Below, one piece after another: positions 15,492 through 23,747 of a stretch of DNA of 64,000 bases. The first letter of the stretch is position 1. Each line of letters begins with the position of its first letter. Under the pieces are notes generated by a model. That model had not been told where the DNA came from. It saw nothing but the letters and a program-made list of their open reading frames with translations, and did not search any database. The position numbers and the translations under genes are program-made. Source of the DNA: Thermotogota bacterium. GTDB lineage: Bacteria > Thermotogota > Thermotogae > Thermotogales > Thermotogaceae. The stretch lies in NCBI GenBank assembly GCA_030550515.1, contig JAUQPE010000011.1:194915-258914 (forward strand). Reading direction: 5' to 3'.

Positions 15492-16211
15492 TCACGCGAT
15501 ACCCAGGTACGCCTTCTTGACCAACTCGTTGTTCAGCAGTTCCTGCGCAGGCCCCTCCAAAACTATTGTACCCGTCTCCAACACGTAACCGTAATGCGCT
15601 ACTTTCAGCGCTCCCAACGCGTTCTGCTCGATCAAGAGGATGGTCGTCCCCTCCCTGTTTATCTTCTGGATCACCTCGAAGACCTCGGACACGAGTATAG
15701 GAGCAAGTCCCAGCGAAGGCTCGTCCATCATCAAAAGCCTTGGACGGCTCATCAAGGCCCTGCTGATGGCGAGCATCTGTTGTTCCCCTCCGGAGAGCGT
15801 CCCACCGAGTTGCTTCAGCCGTTCCTTGAGCCTTGGGAAGAGTTGGAATATCCACTCCAAGTCTTCTTTTATGCCGTCCTTGTCCTTCCTGTTGTAGGCC
15901 CCCATGAGGAGGTTCTCGTAGACGGTGAGGTTTGGGAAGATCCTCCTCCCCTCGGGAACGAGCGCTATCCCCAACCTGTTCACGAGGTGAGGTGGTTTGT
16001 TGGTGATGTCTTGCCCTTCGAAGATGACCTTCCCCTTCTGGACCCTCACCAACCCGGCTACAGCTGAGAGGGTGGTGGTCTTCCCCGCCCCGTTGGCGCC
16101 GATCAAGGTCACGATCTGTCCCTTGGGGACCACGAGCGAAATCCCCTTCAAGGCGTGTATGGAGCCGTAATAAACGTGCAAATCCTTTATCTCGAGGGCG
16201 ATCTCAGACAC
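15492..16211 (-). CDS. livF: Branched-chain amino acid ABC transporter ATPase LivF
   Basis: The 239-residue ATPase energises uptake together with LivG. Walker A is GANGAGKTTT, the signature is LSGGEQQML, and Walker B is LLMMDEPSLGLAP. The length and the motif EGRRIFPNLTVYENL are typical of LivF and distinguish it from LivG. It overlaps livG by 8 bases. It is the fourth transporter gene of the operon livJHMGF. Confidence 0.96.
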   Translation of the reverse strand: MSEIALEIKDLHVYYGSIHALKGISLVVPKGQIVTLIGANGAGKTTTLSAVAGLVRVQKGKVIFEGQDITNKPPHLVNRLGIALVPEGRRIFPNLTVYENLLMGAYNRKDKDGIKEDLEWIFQLFPRLKERLKQLGGTLSGGEQQMLAISRALMSRPRLLMMDEPSLGLAPILVSEVFEVIQKINREGTTILLIEQNALGALKVAHYGYVLETGTIVLEGPAQELLNNELVKKAYLGIA

Positions 16212-17064
16212 CTTCCCACTCCCTTCCCAAGTACGCTTCTATGACCTTCGGGTTGTTCTGAATTTCCTTGGGAGTACCTTCGGCTATGATCCTCCCGTAA
16301 TCCATCACGATGATCCTCTCGCAGATTCCCATCACGACCTTCATGTCGTGCTCTATGAGAAAGATGGTCAGGTCGAATTCTTCCCTTATCCTCTCGACGA
16401 ACCTCATCAAGTCCTCCGTCTCCTTTGGGTTCATTCCCGCGGCAGGTTCGTCGAGAAGGAGAAGTTTTGGATCCGTTGCCAAAGCCCGTGCTATTTCCAA
16501 CTTTCTTTGGTCACCGTATGGAAGGGCGGACGCCTTCTCGTGCATGAACTTCGATAGTCCGAGTTTCTCTATGAGTTCTTTCGCTTTCGAAACCATTTCC
16601 TTCTCGAACTTGAGGTATCCTACCTTCAAAACCGACCTCCAGAACCAAAAGTTTGCCACCCTCTTCGCGCTTTTTCCGTTGATCTTGAGTATCCTGTCGG
16701 CGTCCGGGTTGGTGAACTTGTGATGCTGAGCGACCAACACGTTCTCTAGGACGGTCATGTCGGAAAACAATCGGATGTTTTGAAACGTGCGAGCTATACC
16801 AAGATGCGTGATCTGGTGAGGTTTCAGGGGAGTGATGTCGATCCCGTCGAACACGATCTTACCCTTGGTGGGATGGTAGATGCCCGTGATAAGGTTGAAG
16901 ACGGTCGTCTTGCCGGCACCGTTTGGACCTATGAGCCCGACCAGTTCGCCCTGTCTGATCTCCGCGGTGAAATCGTCCACTGCCACCAAGCCACCGAACT
17001 GCATTGTCACTTGGTCGAGAATCAAAATTGGTTTTCTGGAGAGGTCCAACGTGGGGGATGTCAT
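16204..17064 (-). CDS. livG: Branched-chain amino acid ABC transporter ATPase LivG
   Basis: The 286-residue ATPase has Walker A GPNGAGKTTV, the LivG-specific GIARTFQNIRLFSDMTVLENVLVAQH block, and Walker B LLLLDEPAAGMNP. In place of the canonical LSGGQ signature it reads LPYGDQRKLEIARAL, which is normal for LivG. It pairs with LivF beneath the LivHM membrane channel. The gene overlaps livM by 4 bases. Confidence 0.96.
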   Translation of the reverse strand: MTSPTLDLSRKPILILDQVTMQFGGLVAVDDFTAEIRQGELVGLIGPNGAGKTTVFNLITGIYHPTKGKIVFDGIDITPLKPHQITHLGIARTFQNIRLFSDMTVLENVLVAQHHKFTNPDADRILKINGKSAKRVANFWFWRSVLKVGYLKFEKEMVSKAKELIEKLGLSKFMHEKASALPYGDQRKLEIARALATDPKLLLLDEPAAGMNPKETEDLMRFVERIREEFDLTIFLIEHDMKVVMGICERIIVMDYGRIIAEGTPKEIQNNPKVIEAYLGREWEGV

Positions 17065-18122
17065 CCACTCTCACCCCTGCGTTTCAACCACCTGTAGATG
17101 TTGTTCCAAGTGAGCTCTTCTCTTCCCATGATACCCCTCTGCCAGAAGATCATCACCAGTATGAAGATCACGGATATCACGAGCGTCCTCATGCCCTTTA
17201 TCCCTGGGACCCTCATTCCAAACAACACGAACGGTTCCTCCAAGTCCCTGAGCCACTCGAACAAGATGGCGAACAAAGCCGCGCCTATCAGAGAACCCGA
17301 TATGCTGCCCAGTCCACCCAGAACGATCATGATCAACACGTAAAAGGTGAGCATCGGTCCCAGAGTGGTCACCCTTGGATCTATCGTTGTGAGCCAGTGA
17401 GCGTACAAAGCTCCTGAGACACCTGCAAAGAAAGCGCCAACGACGAACGAGATCAGCTGGTGTTTGAACACGTTTATCCCCATGACTTCGGCCGCGACTC
17501 TGTCCTCCCGGATGGCCTTGAGGGCTCGACCGTAGCTACTGTTCACGAGACTCGCGACAAAGATCACCGTCACGAAGAGCCAACCGTAACACCACCAAAT
17601 GTTGGAGTACTCTGGGATGCCTTTCAAGCCCAACGGTCCGTTGGTTATGCTGATCGCGTTCAACGCGAATATCCTGATCACTTCCGCAAACCCCAGCGAA
17701 GCGATCGCGAGGTAATCCCCCGACAATCTCAAAATGGGCCAACCTATGAGGAAAGCGAACAAGGCTGAGAGAGCGCCACCGGCAAGGGTTGCCGTCAGGA
17801 AATCCGTGTGAACGTTTGCCAACCAAGGAACTATTGGTTCTATTATGAACGACATCATTTTTTGCTCAGGTGATAGCGTCAGGAGGGCAGACGTATAAGC
17901 CCCCACCAAGATGAAGCCAGCGTGCCCCAGCGAGAATATACCGGTGATACCGTTTATAAGGTTCAAGCTCACCGCCATGACGCCGTATATGGCTATGAGC
18001 CGTACCACTCGGAGCACGTATTCGTCTAGCTTTTCGTTCGCCAGGTACAACAGGAAGGCGACGAACAGGATGAAAAGTAATGTGAGAACAAAGTTGAGTT
18101 TCTTTGGCAGTTTCCTTTCCAT
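17061..18122 (-). CDS. livM: Branched-chain amino acid ABC transporter permease LivM
   Basis: The 353-residue inner membrane permease has about ten hydrophobic segments. Family signatures are LNLINGITGIFSLGHAGF near residue 54 and the EAA-like loop YGRALKAIREDRVAAEVMGIN before the last helices, which couples to the ATPases. It forms the channel with LivH. The short C-terminal tail is basic (YRWLKRRGESG). The gene follows livH by 6 bases. Confidence 0.96.
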   Translation of the reverse strand: MERKLPKKLNFVLTLLFILFVAFLLYLANEKLDEYVLRVVRLIAIYGVMAVSLNLINGITGIFSLGHAGFILVGAYTSALLTLSPEQKMMSFIIEPIVPWLANVHTDFLTATLAGGALSALFAFLIGWPILRLSGDYLAIASLGFAEVIRIFALNAISITNGPLGLKGIPEYSNIWWCYGWLFVTVIFVASLVNSSYGRALKAIREDRVAAEVMGINVFKHQLISFVVGAFFAGVSGALYAHWLTTIDPRVTTLGPMLTFYVLIMIVLGGLGSISGSLIGAALFAILFEWLRDLEEPFVLFGMRVPGIKGMRTLVISVIFILVMIFWQRGIMGREELTWNNIYRWLKRRGESG

Positions 18123-18128
18123 CTCCCA

Positions 18129-19028
18129 TCACACCTTCTCTATGGCTTTCTTGCCCAAGAGTCCTGAAGGTTTCACCAAGAGCACGGTGATCAGTATTAT
18201 GAAGGCGAAGGCGTCCCTGTAACCCATCACCGAAGGGAAGTACGCGGCGAGGAAGATCTCTATCATTCCGAGGAGGATTCCACCGAGTACAGCCCCGCTG
18301 ATGGAACCTATCCCTCCAAACACCGCAGCGATGAAGGCCTTGAGCCCTGGTACAAAACCCATGTACGGGTGAACGTTTGGAAAACGCATCGCCCACATTA
18401 TTCCACCGGCCGCAGCGAGTGCCGATCCAAGGGCAAAGGTGAAACCTATGACGTTGTCGACGTTGACGCCCATCAAAGAAGTGGTTGGAATGTCGGCGGC
18501 GATGGCCCTCATGGCCATGCCTATTTTCGTTTTGTACACCACGAAGAAGAGTACCGAGAACATGGCGAAGGTGACGATTATCACCAAGAACGTGAGCAGG
18601 GGGATCCTCGCGTCCGCAACCGTGATCGTCTTCTCCAGTATGCTCTTATCTTTGAAGACGTCTAGGAAGGACTTTGGAATAGCCCCGAAGATGACAACCG
18701 CCAGGTTTTCGAGGAAGAACGACACACCTATCGCCGTGATCAAGGCGGAGATCCTAGGGGCTTTCCTGAGGGGCTTGTACGCCACCCGATCTATCAGGAA
18801 ACCGAGGGCAGCGGCTCCCAGAACGGCGACTGTGAACGAAAGGATGGGGTTCAACGAGAACACGACGGCGGAGTAGTACGCAAAGTAGACCCCCATCATC
18901 ATCACGTCGCCGTGAGCAAAATTTATGAGTCTCAGGATACCGTACACCATGCTGTAGCCAACCGCGATGAGCGCGTAAAGTCCACCAAGCATGATACCGT
19001 TGAAGAAGTTCTGCAGAAAGAAGGTCAT
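18129..19028 (-). CDS. livH: Branched-chain amino acid ABC transporter permease LivH
   Basis: The 299-residue membrane protein has eight or more hydrophobic segments. The N-terminus FFLQNFFNGIMLGGLYALIA and the region YGILRLINFAHGDVMMMGVY are characteristic of LivH, as is the coupling loop KIGMAMRAIAADIPTTSLMG. The start at 19028 lies 62 bases downstream of livJ, after the intercistronic hairpin at 19057-19079. Confidence 0.96.
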   Translation of the reverse strand: MTFFLQNFFNGIMLGGLYALIAVGYSMVYGILRLINFAHGDVMMMGVYFAYYSAVVFSLNPILSFTVAVLGAAALGFLIDRVAYKPLRKAPRISALITAIGVSFFLENLAVVIFGAIPKSFLDVFKDKSILEKTITVADARIPLLTFLVIIVTFAMFSVLFFVVYKTKIGMAMRAIAADIPTTSLMGVNVDNVIGFTFALGSALAAAGGIMWAMRFPNVHPYMGFVPGLKAFIAAVFGGIGSISGAVLGGILLGMIEIFLAAYFPSVMGYRDAFAFIILITVLLVKPSGLLGKKAIEKV

Positions 19029-19056
19029 CTTTCACCATCCCTTCTTCGATACACAG

Positions 19057-19079
19057 GCGGAGCCCCTTTCGGGCTCCGC
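19057..19079 (-). terminator. Intercistronic hairpin between livJ and livH
   Basis: GCGGAGCCC and GGGCTCCGC form a perfect 9-bp stem around a 5-base loop, 11 bases after the livJ stop. No T-run follows on the minus strand. Such hairpins after binding-protein genes stabilise the upstream mRNA or cause partial termination, so that the binding protein is made in excess over the membrane parts. That effect is inferred here. Confidence 0.6.
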
Positions 19080-19090
19080 TCAACGTTTTC

Positions 19091-20203
19091 TCACTCCACT
19101 TCGTGAGGCTCGATGGTGGCGGCGAAGTCGAAGGTGGTACCCTTCACCACGTTCACCGTGACCGTCTTCACGGCGTCACCGAGTTCGTTGATGGTGATCG
19201 TGCCGGTTGCGCCCATGAAGTTCTTCGTCTTCCTGATTTCTTCGGCAATCTTCGTGCCATCGAAGCTCTTCGCTCTCTCTATCGCATCAAGCAACACCAT
19301 GTACGCGTCGTAACCGAGCGCGGAAAGGGCGGCTGGTTCTTTCCCGTACTTCTTCTTGTAGGTGTCCAGGAACTTCCTCGCGACCGGGTTGTCCACGGCC
19401 TTGGGGTGGTAATGGGTGGTGAAGAGCAGGCCGTCCACGGCAGTTCCACCTATCTCTATCAGTTCTGGCGCGTCCGCCCCATCGCCGGCGAGGATGTAAC
19501 CTTTGAACCCGAGTTGTCTTGCCTGTCTCGAGATGAGCGCGATCTCTGGGTAGTACCCCGTGATGTAGATGGCGTCCGGTTTATCGGCGAGAGCAACGGA
19601 GAGTTGAGCGGAAAAGTCCTGGTCACCGCTCTTGTAAAAGACCTGCTTTACTTGTCCTCCAAGTGCCTTGAACTTGTCGGAGAAGAACTTGGAGAGACCT
19701 ACGCTGTAGTCTTGCTCGAGATCGGTGAACACCGCAACTTTTCTGGCGTTCAATTTCTTGAAGGCGTAGACCGCCATGGCCGACCCCTGGAACGGATCGA
19801 TGAAGCACACCCTGGACACGTACTTCCTACCTTGGGTGACCAACGGGTTAGTGGAGGCAGGGGTGATCACGGGAACTTTGTTGGATTCGGCGATAGGCGC
19901 GAGAGCCAGGGTGTGGGAACTCGCGACTTCTCCTATGATGGCTATCACTTTTTCTTTCGTTACGGCTCTCGTTGCAGCGTTTGCGGCTTCCGTCTTCTCG
20001 CTGCGCGTGTCCAAGAGTATCAGTTCCACCTCTTCGCCGAGTACTTTTGGTCTTTCTTCATGCGCTATCTGGATGCCTTCCCAGACCATCCTACCAAACG
20101 CGGAAATCCCACCCGTCATTGGAAGGATAACCCCGATCTTCACTGCGGCAAAGAGATTTACCAAGGCCAAAACTGTGAAGACGATCACCAAAAACTTCTT
20201 CAT
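19091..20203 (-). CDS. livJ: Branched-chain amino acid ABC transporter substrate-binding protein
   Basis: This 370-residue protein carries a signal peptide (MKKFLVIVFTVLALVNLFAA) and a type I periplasmic binding fold beginning AVKIGVILPMTGGISAFG, with GEVASSHTLALAPIAESNKVPVITPAST, DLEQDYSVGLSKFF and GYDAYMVLLDAIE. It delivers leucine, isoleucine, valine or related ligands to LivHM outside the cytoplasmic membrane. The exact ligand is not readable. No lipobox cysteine is seen, so it is probably a soluble exported protein. It is the first gene of the operon, behind an extended -10 promoter and a GGAAAGGAGGGAG ribosome-binding site. Confidence 0.95.
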   Translation of the reverse strand: MKKFLVIVFTVLALVNLFAAVKIGVILPMTGGISAFGRMVWEGIQIAHEERPKVLGEEVELILLDTRSEKTEAANAATRAVTKEKVIAIIGEVASSHTLALAPIAESNKVPVITPASTNPLVTQGRKYVSRVCFIDPFQGSAMAVYAFKKLNARKVAVFTDLEQDYSVGLSKFFSDKFKALGGQVKQVFYKSGDQDFSAQLSVALADKPDAIYITGYYPEIALISRQARQLGFKGYILAGDGADAPELIEIGGTAVDGLLFTTHYHPKAVDNPVARKFLDTYKKKYGKEPAALSALGYDAYMVLLDAIERAKSFDGTKIAEEIRKTKNFMGATGTITINELGDAVKTVTVNVVKGTTFDFAATIEPHEVE

Positions 20204-20238
20204 GGGAACTCCCTCCTTTCCCGTTCGAATTTTTCGTG

Positions 20239-20247
20239 ATTATATCA
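20239..20247 (-). promoter_or_regulatory. Extended -10 promoter of livJ
   Basis: The minus strand reads TGATATAAT at 20247-20239, a perfect extended -10 motif 36 bases upstream of the livJ start. The -35 region falls inside the inverted repeat described next. Confidence 0.65.
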
Positions 20248-20250
20248 TCT

Positions 20251-20289
20251 GTCCTTTAACTTAATGTTTCAAAAGGACGTCACAACGTC
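20251..20289. repeat. Two inverted repeats in the liv/aminotransferase divergent promoter region
   Basis: GTCCTTT at 20251-20257 and AAAGGAC at 20272-20278 are perfect 7-bp inverted repeats 14 bases apart. They flank the livJ -35 region. A second perfect repeat, GACGT at 20276-20280 and ACGTC at 20285-20289, lies just upstream of the aminotransferase -10 box. Both could be operators for an amino-acid-responsive regulator acting on the two divergent promoters. No regulator gene is adjacent. Confidence 0.5.
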
Positions 20290-20292
20290 GCT

Positions 20293-20298
20293 TATAAT
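20293..20298 (+). promoter_or_regulatory. -10 element of the aminotransferase-ptb unit
   Basis: A perfect TATAAT at 20293-20298 lies 22 bases before the aminotransferase start. No clear -35 is present, which suggests activator dependence or a weak promoter. Confidence 0.5.
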
Positions 20299-20319
20299 AG
20301 ATTTAAAACAAGGGGAGGG

Positions 20320-21561
20320 ATGTGGGTGAACCTAGAGGAGAAAATCTCAAAGTACGGCAGAAACATGTCTTCCTCCATCATAAGGGAAATACTGAAGTAC
20401 GCTGCCGACGAGGACGCCATATCTTTCGGAGGGGGTGTTCCAGATCCGGAGACCTTTCCAAGGAAAGAGTTAGCGGAGATCGCGAGGGAGATCGTTTTGA
20501 ACGAATACCATTACACGCTTCAGTATTCCACAACCGAAGGAGATCCCCTGCTCAAGAGGCAAATAATAAAACTTCTGGAGCGCATGTACGGCTTGACCGG
20601 GCTCGACGAGGATAACCTCGTTTTCACCATGGGATCACAGCAGGCACTCGACCTCATCGGCAAGATCTTCCTCGACGACGAGAGTTACTGTGTGTTGGAC
20701 GATCCCGCATACCTTGGGGCCATAAACGCTTTCAAGCAGTACCTGGCGAACTTCATCGTTGTTCCCCTTCAGAAGGATGGGATGGACTTGGATTTCCTCG
20801 AAAAGAAGTTGAAGGAGTTGGCTGACAGAGGCGAGATAAAGAAGGTGAAGTTCATCTACGTCGTCTCGAACTTCCACAACCCTGCGGGGGTGACGACCTC
20901 TCTGGAGAAGAGGAAGGCACTCGTGGAGGTAGCCGAGAAGTACGACCTGTTCATCGTCGAGGACGATCCATACGGCGCGTTGAGGTACGAGGGCGAGACG
21001 ATAGATCCCATATTCAAGATAGGCGGTCCCGAGAGGGTTGTCCTCTTGAACACCTTCAGCAAGGTCCTATCACCCGGGCTCAGGATCGGTGTGGTGATAG
21101 GGGACAAGGCGCTCATCAGAAAAGTGGTTCAAGCAAAGCAATCCGCTGATTTGTGCAGTCCCGCGATCACCCACAGGCTGGCGGCCCGCTATCTGGAGAG
21201 GTATGACCTCCTTGAACAACTGAAGCCGACGATAGAGCTTTACCGAAGGAAGAGAAAGGTCATGTTGGAGGCCTTGGAGGAGTACTTCTCCGACATTCCA
21301 GGCGTGGAGTGGGTGAAGGCCGAGGGAGGTCTCTTCATCTGGTTGAGTCTTCCGAAGGGTTTCGACACTTGGGAGATGTTCGAGTACGCCAAAAGGAAAA
21401 AGATCTTCTACGTCCCCGGCAGGGTGTTCAAAGTTTACGACGAACCCAGCCCTTCCATGCGCCTCTCCTTCTGCCTGCCTCCCGACGAGAAGATCGTCGA
21501 GGGTGTGAAGAGGTTGAGAGAGGTGGTGTTGGCTTACGGTACGGAAAAGTCTTTGATTTGA
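20320..21561 (+). CDS. PLP-dependent aminotransferase, class I (LysN/2-aminoadipate type)
   Basis: The 413-residue enzyme is a fold-type I aminotransferase. It shows SFGGGVPDPETFP, the substrate-loop YSTTEGDPLLKRQI, the VSNFHNPAGVT motif with the PLP-pyridine contacts, EDDPYG with the PLP aspartate, and the Schiff-base lysine in NTFSKVLSPGLRIG. This pattern is that of the LysN/KAT II group, which accepts aminoadipate, branched-chain or aromatic amino acids. Its position beside the liv transporter and a phosphate butyryltransferase supports a role in branched-chain amino acid transamination. The start ATG at 20320 follows GGGGAGGG. Confidence 0.88.
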   Translation: MWVNLEEKISKYGRNMSSSIIREILKYAADEDAISFGGGVPDPETFPRKELAEIAREIVLNEYHYTLQYSTTEGDPLLKRQIIKLLERMYGLTGLDEDNLVFTMGSQQALDLIGKIFLDDESYCVLDDPAYLGAINAFKQYLANFIVVPLQKDGMDLDFLEKKLKELADRGEIKKVKFIYVVSNFHNPAGVTTSLEKRKALVEVAEKYDLFIVEDDPYGALRYEGETIDPIFKIGGPERVVLLNTFSKVLSPGLRIGVVIGDKALIRKVVQAKQSADLCSPAITHRLAARYLERYDLLEQLKPTIELYRRKRKVMLEALEEYFSDIPGVEWVKAEGGLFIWLSLPKGFDTWEMFEYAKRKKIFYVPGRVFKVYDEPSPSMRLSFCLPPDEKIVEGVKRLREVVLAYGTEKSLI

Positions 21562-21572
21562 GGAGGATGCCT

Positions 21573-22463
21573 ATGAGGGGATTGGACCGTCTGGTGGAAA
21601 TGGCGAGGGGTCGGATGAAAAGATTGGCAGTCGCGGCCGCGAACGACGATCACGTTCTGAAGGCCCTTTGGATGGCTTTCAAAGAAGGAATCTGCGTGCC
21701 GATCCTGTTCGGGCCGGAGGGAAAGATCAGGGATCTCTTGAAGGAACACGTAGCCGATTGGAAAGACCCTTCAATCGTTGATTGCGAAGACGAGCACCAA
21801 GCCACGGTCAAGGCGGTGGAGTGCGTGGCCAAGGGAGAGTGCAGCTTTCTGATGAAAGGTAAGGTCATGACGGGGGAGTTGATGAGAGTTTACCTGAAGG
21901 AAGAGTACGGTCTGAGGACTGGAAAAACGATAGCCATGGTCAGCGTCATGGAACTACCCAACTTCGACAGGTTTTTGATAATCTCAGATCCGGGAATGGT
22001 GATAAATCCCACCTTGGAGCAGAAGGTTGACATCATCGAGCACTGTGTCTCCGTCGCAAAGCTGCTGGGTATCGAACTACCTAAAGTGGCCATCGTGAGC
22101 GCCGTTGAAACCGTGAATCCAAAGATACAGACCACCGTGGAGGCCGCGGTACTTTCGAAGATGAACCAAAGGGGACAGATAAAGGGATGCGTGGTTGACG
22201 GCCCCTTCGCCTTGGACAACGTGGTGTCCGAGGATGCCGCCAGGAGGAAAGGGATAGAGAGCCCCGTGGCCGGAAAAGCCGACGTGATCGTTCTGCCAAA
22301 CATAGAAGCTGCGAACATACTCTACAAAGCGTTGATCTTCCTGGCGGGCGCAAGATCTGCTTCTGTCATATTGGGTGGAAAGGTTCCCGTCGTGCTCACT
22401 TCGCGGGCGGACTCGGAGGAGACAAAGTTTTACTCCATAGCCTTGGCTTCGCTCTTCGTCTAA
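21573..22463 (+). CDS. ptb: Phosphate butyryltransferase-like enzyme
   Basis: The 296-residue protein belongs to the phosphate acetyl/butyryl transferase family, which exchanges CoA for phosphate on acyl-CoA to give an acyl phosphate for ATP formation. Typical segments are FLMKGKVMTGELMRVYLKEE, the DPGMVINPTLEQK region and GPFALDNVVSEDAARRKGI. The length matches Ptb and not the longer Pta. ATG at 21573 sits 6 bases after AGGAGG and just after the aminotransferase stop. Together they could turn branched 2-keto acids into acyl phosphates if a ferredoxin oxidoreductase and kinase are encoded elsewhere. Confidence 0.85.
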   Translation: MRGLDRLVEMARGRMKRLAVAAANDDHVLKALWMAFKEGICVPILFGPEGKIRDLLKEHVADWKDPSIVDCEDEHQATVKAVECVAKGECSFLMKGKVMTGELMRVYLKEEYGLRTGKTIAMVSVMELPNFDRFLIISDPGMVINPTLEQKVDIIEHCVSVAKLLGIELPKVAIVSAVETVNPKIQTTVEAAVLSKMNQRGQIKGCVVDGPFALDNVVSEDAARRKGIESPVAGKADVIVLPNIEAANILYKALIFLAGARSASVILGGKVPVVLTSRADSEETKFYSIALASLFV

Positions 22464-22470
22464 AAGACGA
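22456..22470. terminator. Short hairpin at overlapping convergent stop codons
   Basis: TCGTCT at 22456-22461 and AGACGA at 22465-22470 form a 6-bp stem with an AAA loop. The ptb and nucleosidase stop codons overlap inside it. The structure parallels the hairpin at 2646-2669. It has no T-run. Confidence 0.35.
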
Positions 22471-23116
22471 GTGATTTCATCGCGTTGACCAGCAAGAGGT
22501 TGGCCAAAAAGCTGTGCTTCTCGTAGTTCTTTCTCAGCTCTTCTTCCGTGCACCCTTCGAGCGATTCTACGATCACCTTCAACGAGAGAAATTCTCTGTC
22601 GTTCTCTTGACACACCTTCGCCACGGCTGCTGAATCGAGATCAAAGCAGATTGCCCCTATCCTTTTCGAAAGCTCCCTTCTCTTGGCGAAATCACTCACA
22701 AAGGTGTCTCCGCTTGCGATCTTTCCTACCAACGGTTTGGTGTCGAAGTACCTGTTCAATTTTTCCAACAGTTCAAGGCTTCCCGCCAAGGTTATTCCGG
22801 TATCCCCCATCATCGTTTCGAAATCGTGTTCGACGTAACAGTCTCCGACCACCACATCACCCACGTGGACGGAGTCAACCAAAGCCCCCGCCACTCCTGT
22901 CAGGAAGACCCTGTCGATCTTGAAGCGATCGAGAAAAGCCTGTGTCACGAGCGAGGCTTCCACTTTCCCGATGAAACCAAAAGTGACTACCACCTCGTTT
23001 CTTCCGATCAGACCCCTTTGGTAGTACCTCTTCACCACACGTCCCCTCTCCAGCACTTCCATTTCCTCCAGAGCGGGTTCCACCTCTGGCTTGAAACTAC
23101 CCAGTATCAGGGTCAT
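22460..23116 (-). CDS. MTA/SAH nucleosidase-like protein with altered catalytic positions
   Basis: The 218-residue protein has the purine/uridine phosphorylase fold of MTAN enzymes, which split methylthioadenosine and S-adenosylhomocysteine. It shows MTLILGSFKPEVEPALEEME, GVAGAL and VGDVVVGDCYVEHDFE. In ordinary MTANs the ribose-binding Glu is in a MEGAA/MESAA motif and the acid is Asp in an SD motif. Here the corresponding positions read DLDSAA (Asp161) and VIVES (Glu184), while the N-terminal Glu11 is kept. It may have a different purine-nucleoside substrate. ATG at 23116 follows GGAGGTGA. Confidence 0.75.
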   Translation of the reverse strand: MTLILGSFKPEVEPALEEMEVLERGRVVKRYYQRGLIGRNEVVVTFGFIGKVEASLVTQAFLDRFKIDRVFLTGVAGALVDSVHVGDVVVGDCYVEHDFETMMGDTGITLAGSLELLEKLNRYFDTKPLVGKIASGDTFVSDFAKRRELSKRIGAICFDLDSAAVAKVCQENDREFLSLKVIVESLEGCTEEELRKNYEKHSFLANLLLVNAMKSLVF

Positions 23117-23136
23117 CTTTTCACCTCCCGTTTCCG

Positions 23137-23167
23137 ATACTATCCTCTGCCACAATTCTGTCACAAT
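23137..23167 (-). promoter_or_regulatory. Promoter of the nucleosidase-like gene over an 11-nt tandem repeat
   Basis: On the minus strand TTGTGA at 23166-23161 and TAGTAT at 23142-23137 are 18 bases apart and fit a housekeeping promoter. The -35 region is made of two adjacent 11-base copies, TCTGCCACAAT at 23146-23156 and TCTGTCACAAT at 23157-23167, differing at one base. Copies one helical turn apart suggest cooperative protein binding. The pilin-like cluster starts 33 bases to the right, so the site could serve both directions. Confidence 0.45.
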
Positions 23168-23200
23168 CTTGATGTTAACTTCGAAGTGGAGGGTGATGGT

Positions 23201-23737
23201 ATGGGTTCGAGGCCCGCGTTCACCATCTTGGAAGCCTTGATCACCATGGGGGTGCTCCTTGCATCTCTACTCCTCGTGCTGGGACTGACGGTCAGGTTCA
23301 TGATCGTCTCGGAATATTCACTTGCGACGGTGAACCTCTCGGATGAGCTTTTGAAGGCTTCGATGAGGATAAGGGAGGAACTTTTAAAGATCGGACCGAG
23401 GATGGACACGGTGCAGCTGTTTCGAAACGGAATCGAGGTGAAAGGCGTTGAAGGTGACGAAGTGAGGTTCGAGGTCAGCATTCCGTTCGGTGGCGAGGGG
23501 AGTTTTTACTCCAAAACCGTGAGGTACTCCATAAAATTCGATGGAACGGAGAAGAAAGTTGTGATCATGGAGCAGAAAGGAGACAAACCAAGCGTCGTGA
23601 GGGTTTTGGCTGAAAACATCGAAGATTGCCGGTTTCGAATGTTGGAACTGGGTACCATATCGTTCTCGATCCAAAAACGTGAAAAACGAATGGCGAGAAC
23701 CATGAGTATGACTGTTTCCCTCTTCAACACGAAGTGA
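23201..23737 (+). CDS. Prepilin-like protein (PulJ/PilW type)
   Basis: The 178-residue protein begins with a class III prepilin signal: a short basic leader (MGSRPA), then FTILEALITMGVLLASLLLV, with the essential Glu at position 5 after the predicted cleavage site. The residue before the cut is Ala where Gly is usual. The rest is a beta-rich globular domain. It is probably a minor pseudopilin of a type IV pilus or type II secretion-like apparatus. ATG at 23201 follows GGAGG by 8 bases. It is first in a three-gene cluster with two more exported proteins. Confidence 0.75.
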   Translation: MGSRPAFTILEALITMGVLLASLLLVLGLTVRFMIVSEYSLATVNLSDELLKASMRIREELLKIGPRMDTVQLFRNGIEVKGVEGDEVRFEVSIPFGGEGSFYSKTVRYSIKFDGTEKKVVIMEQKGDKPSVVRVLAENIEDCRFRMLELGTISFSIQKREKRMARTMSMTVSLFNTK

Positions 23738-23747
23738 GGTGGTCGAA

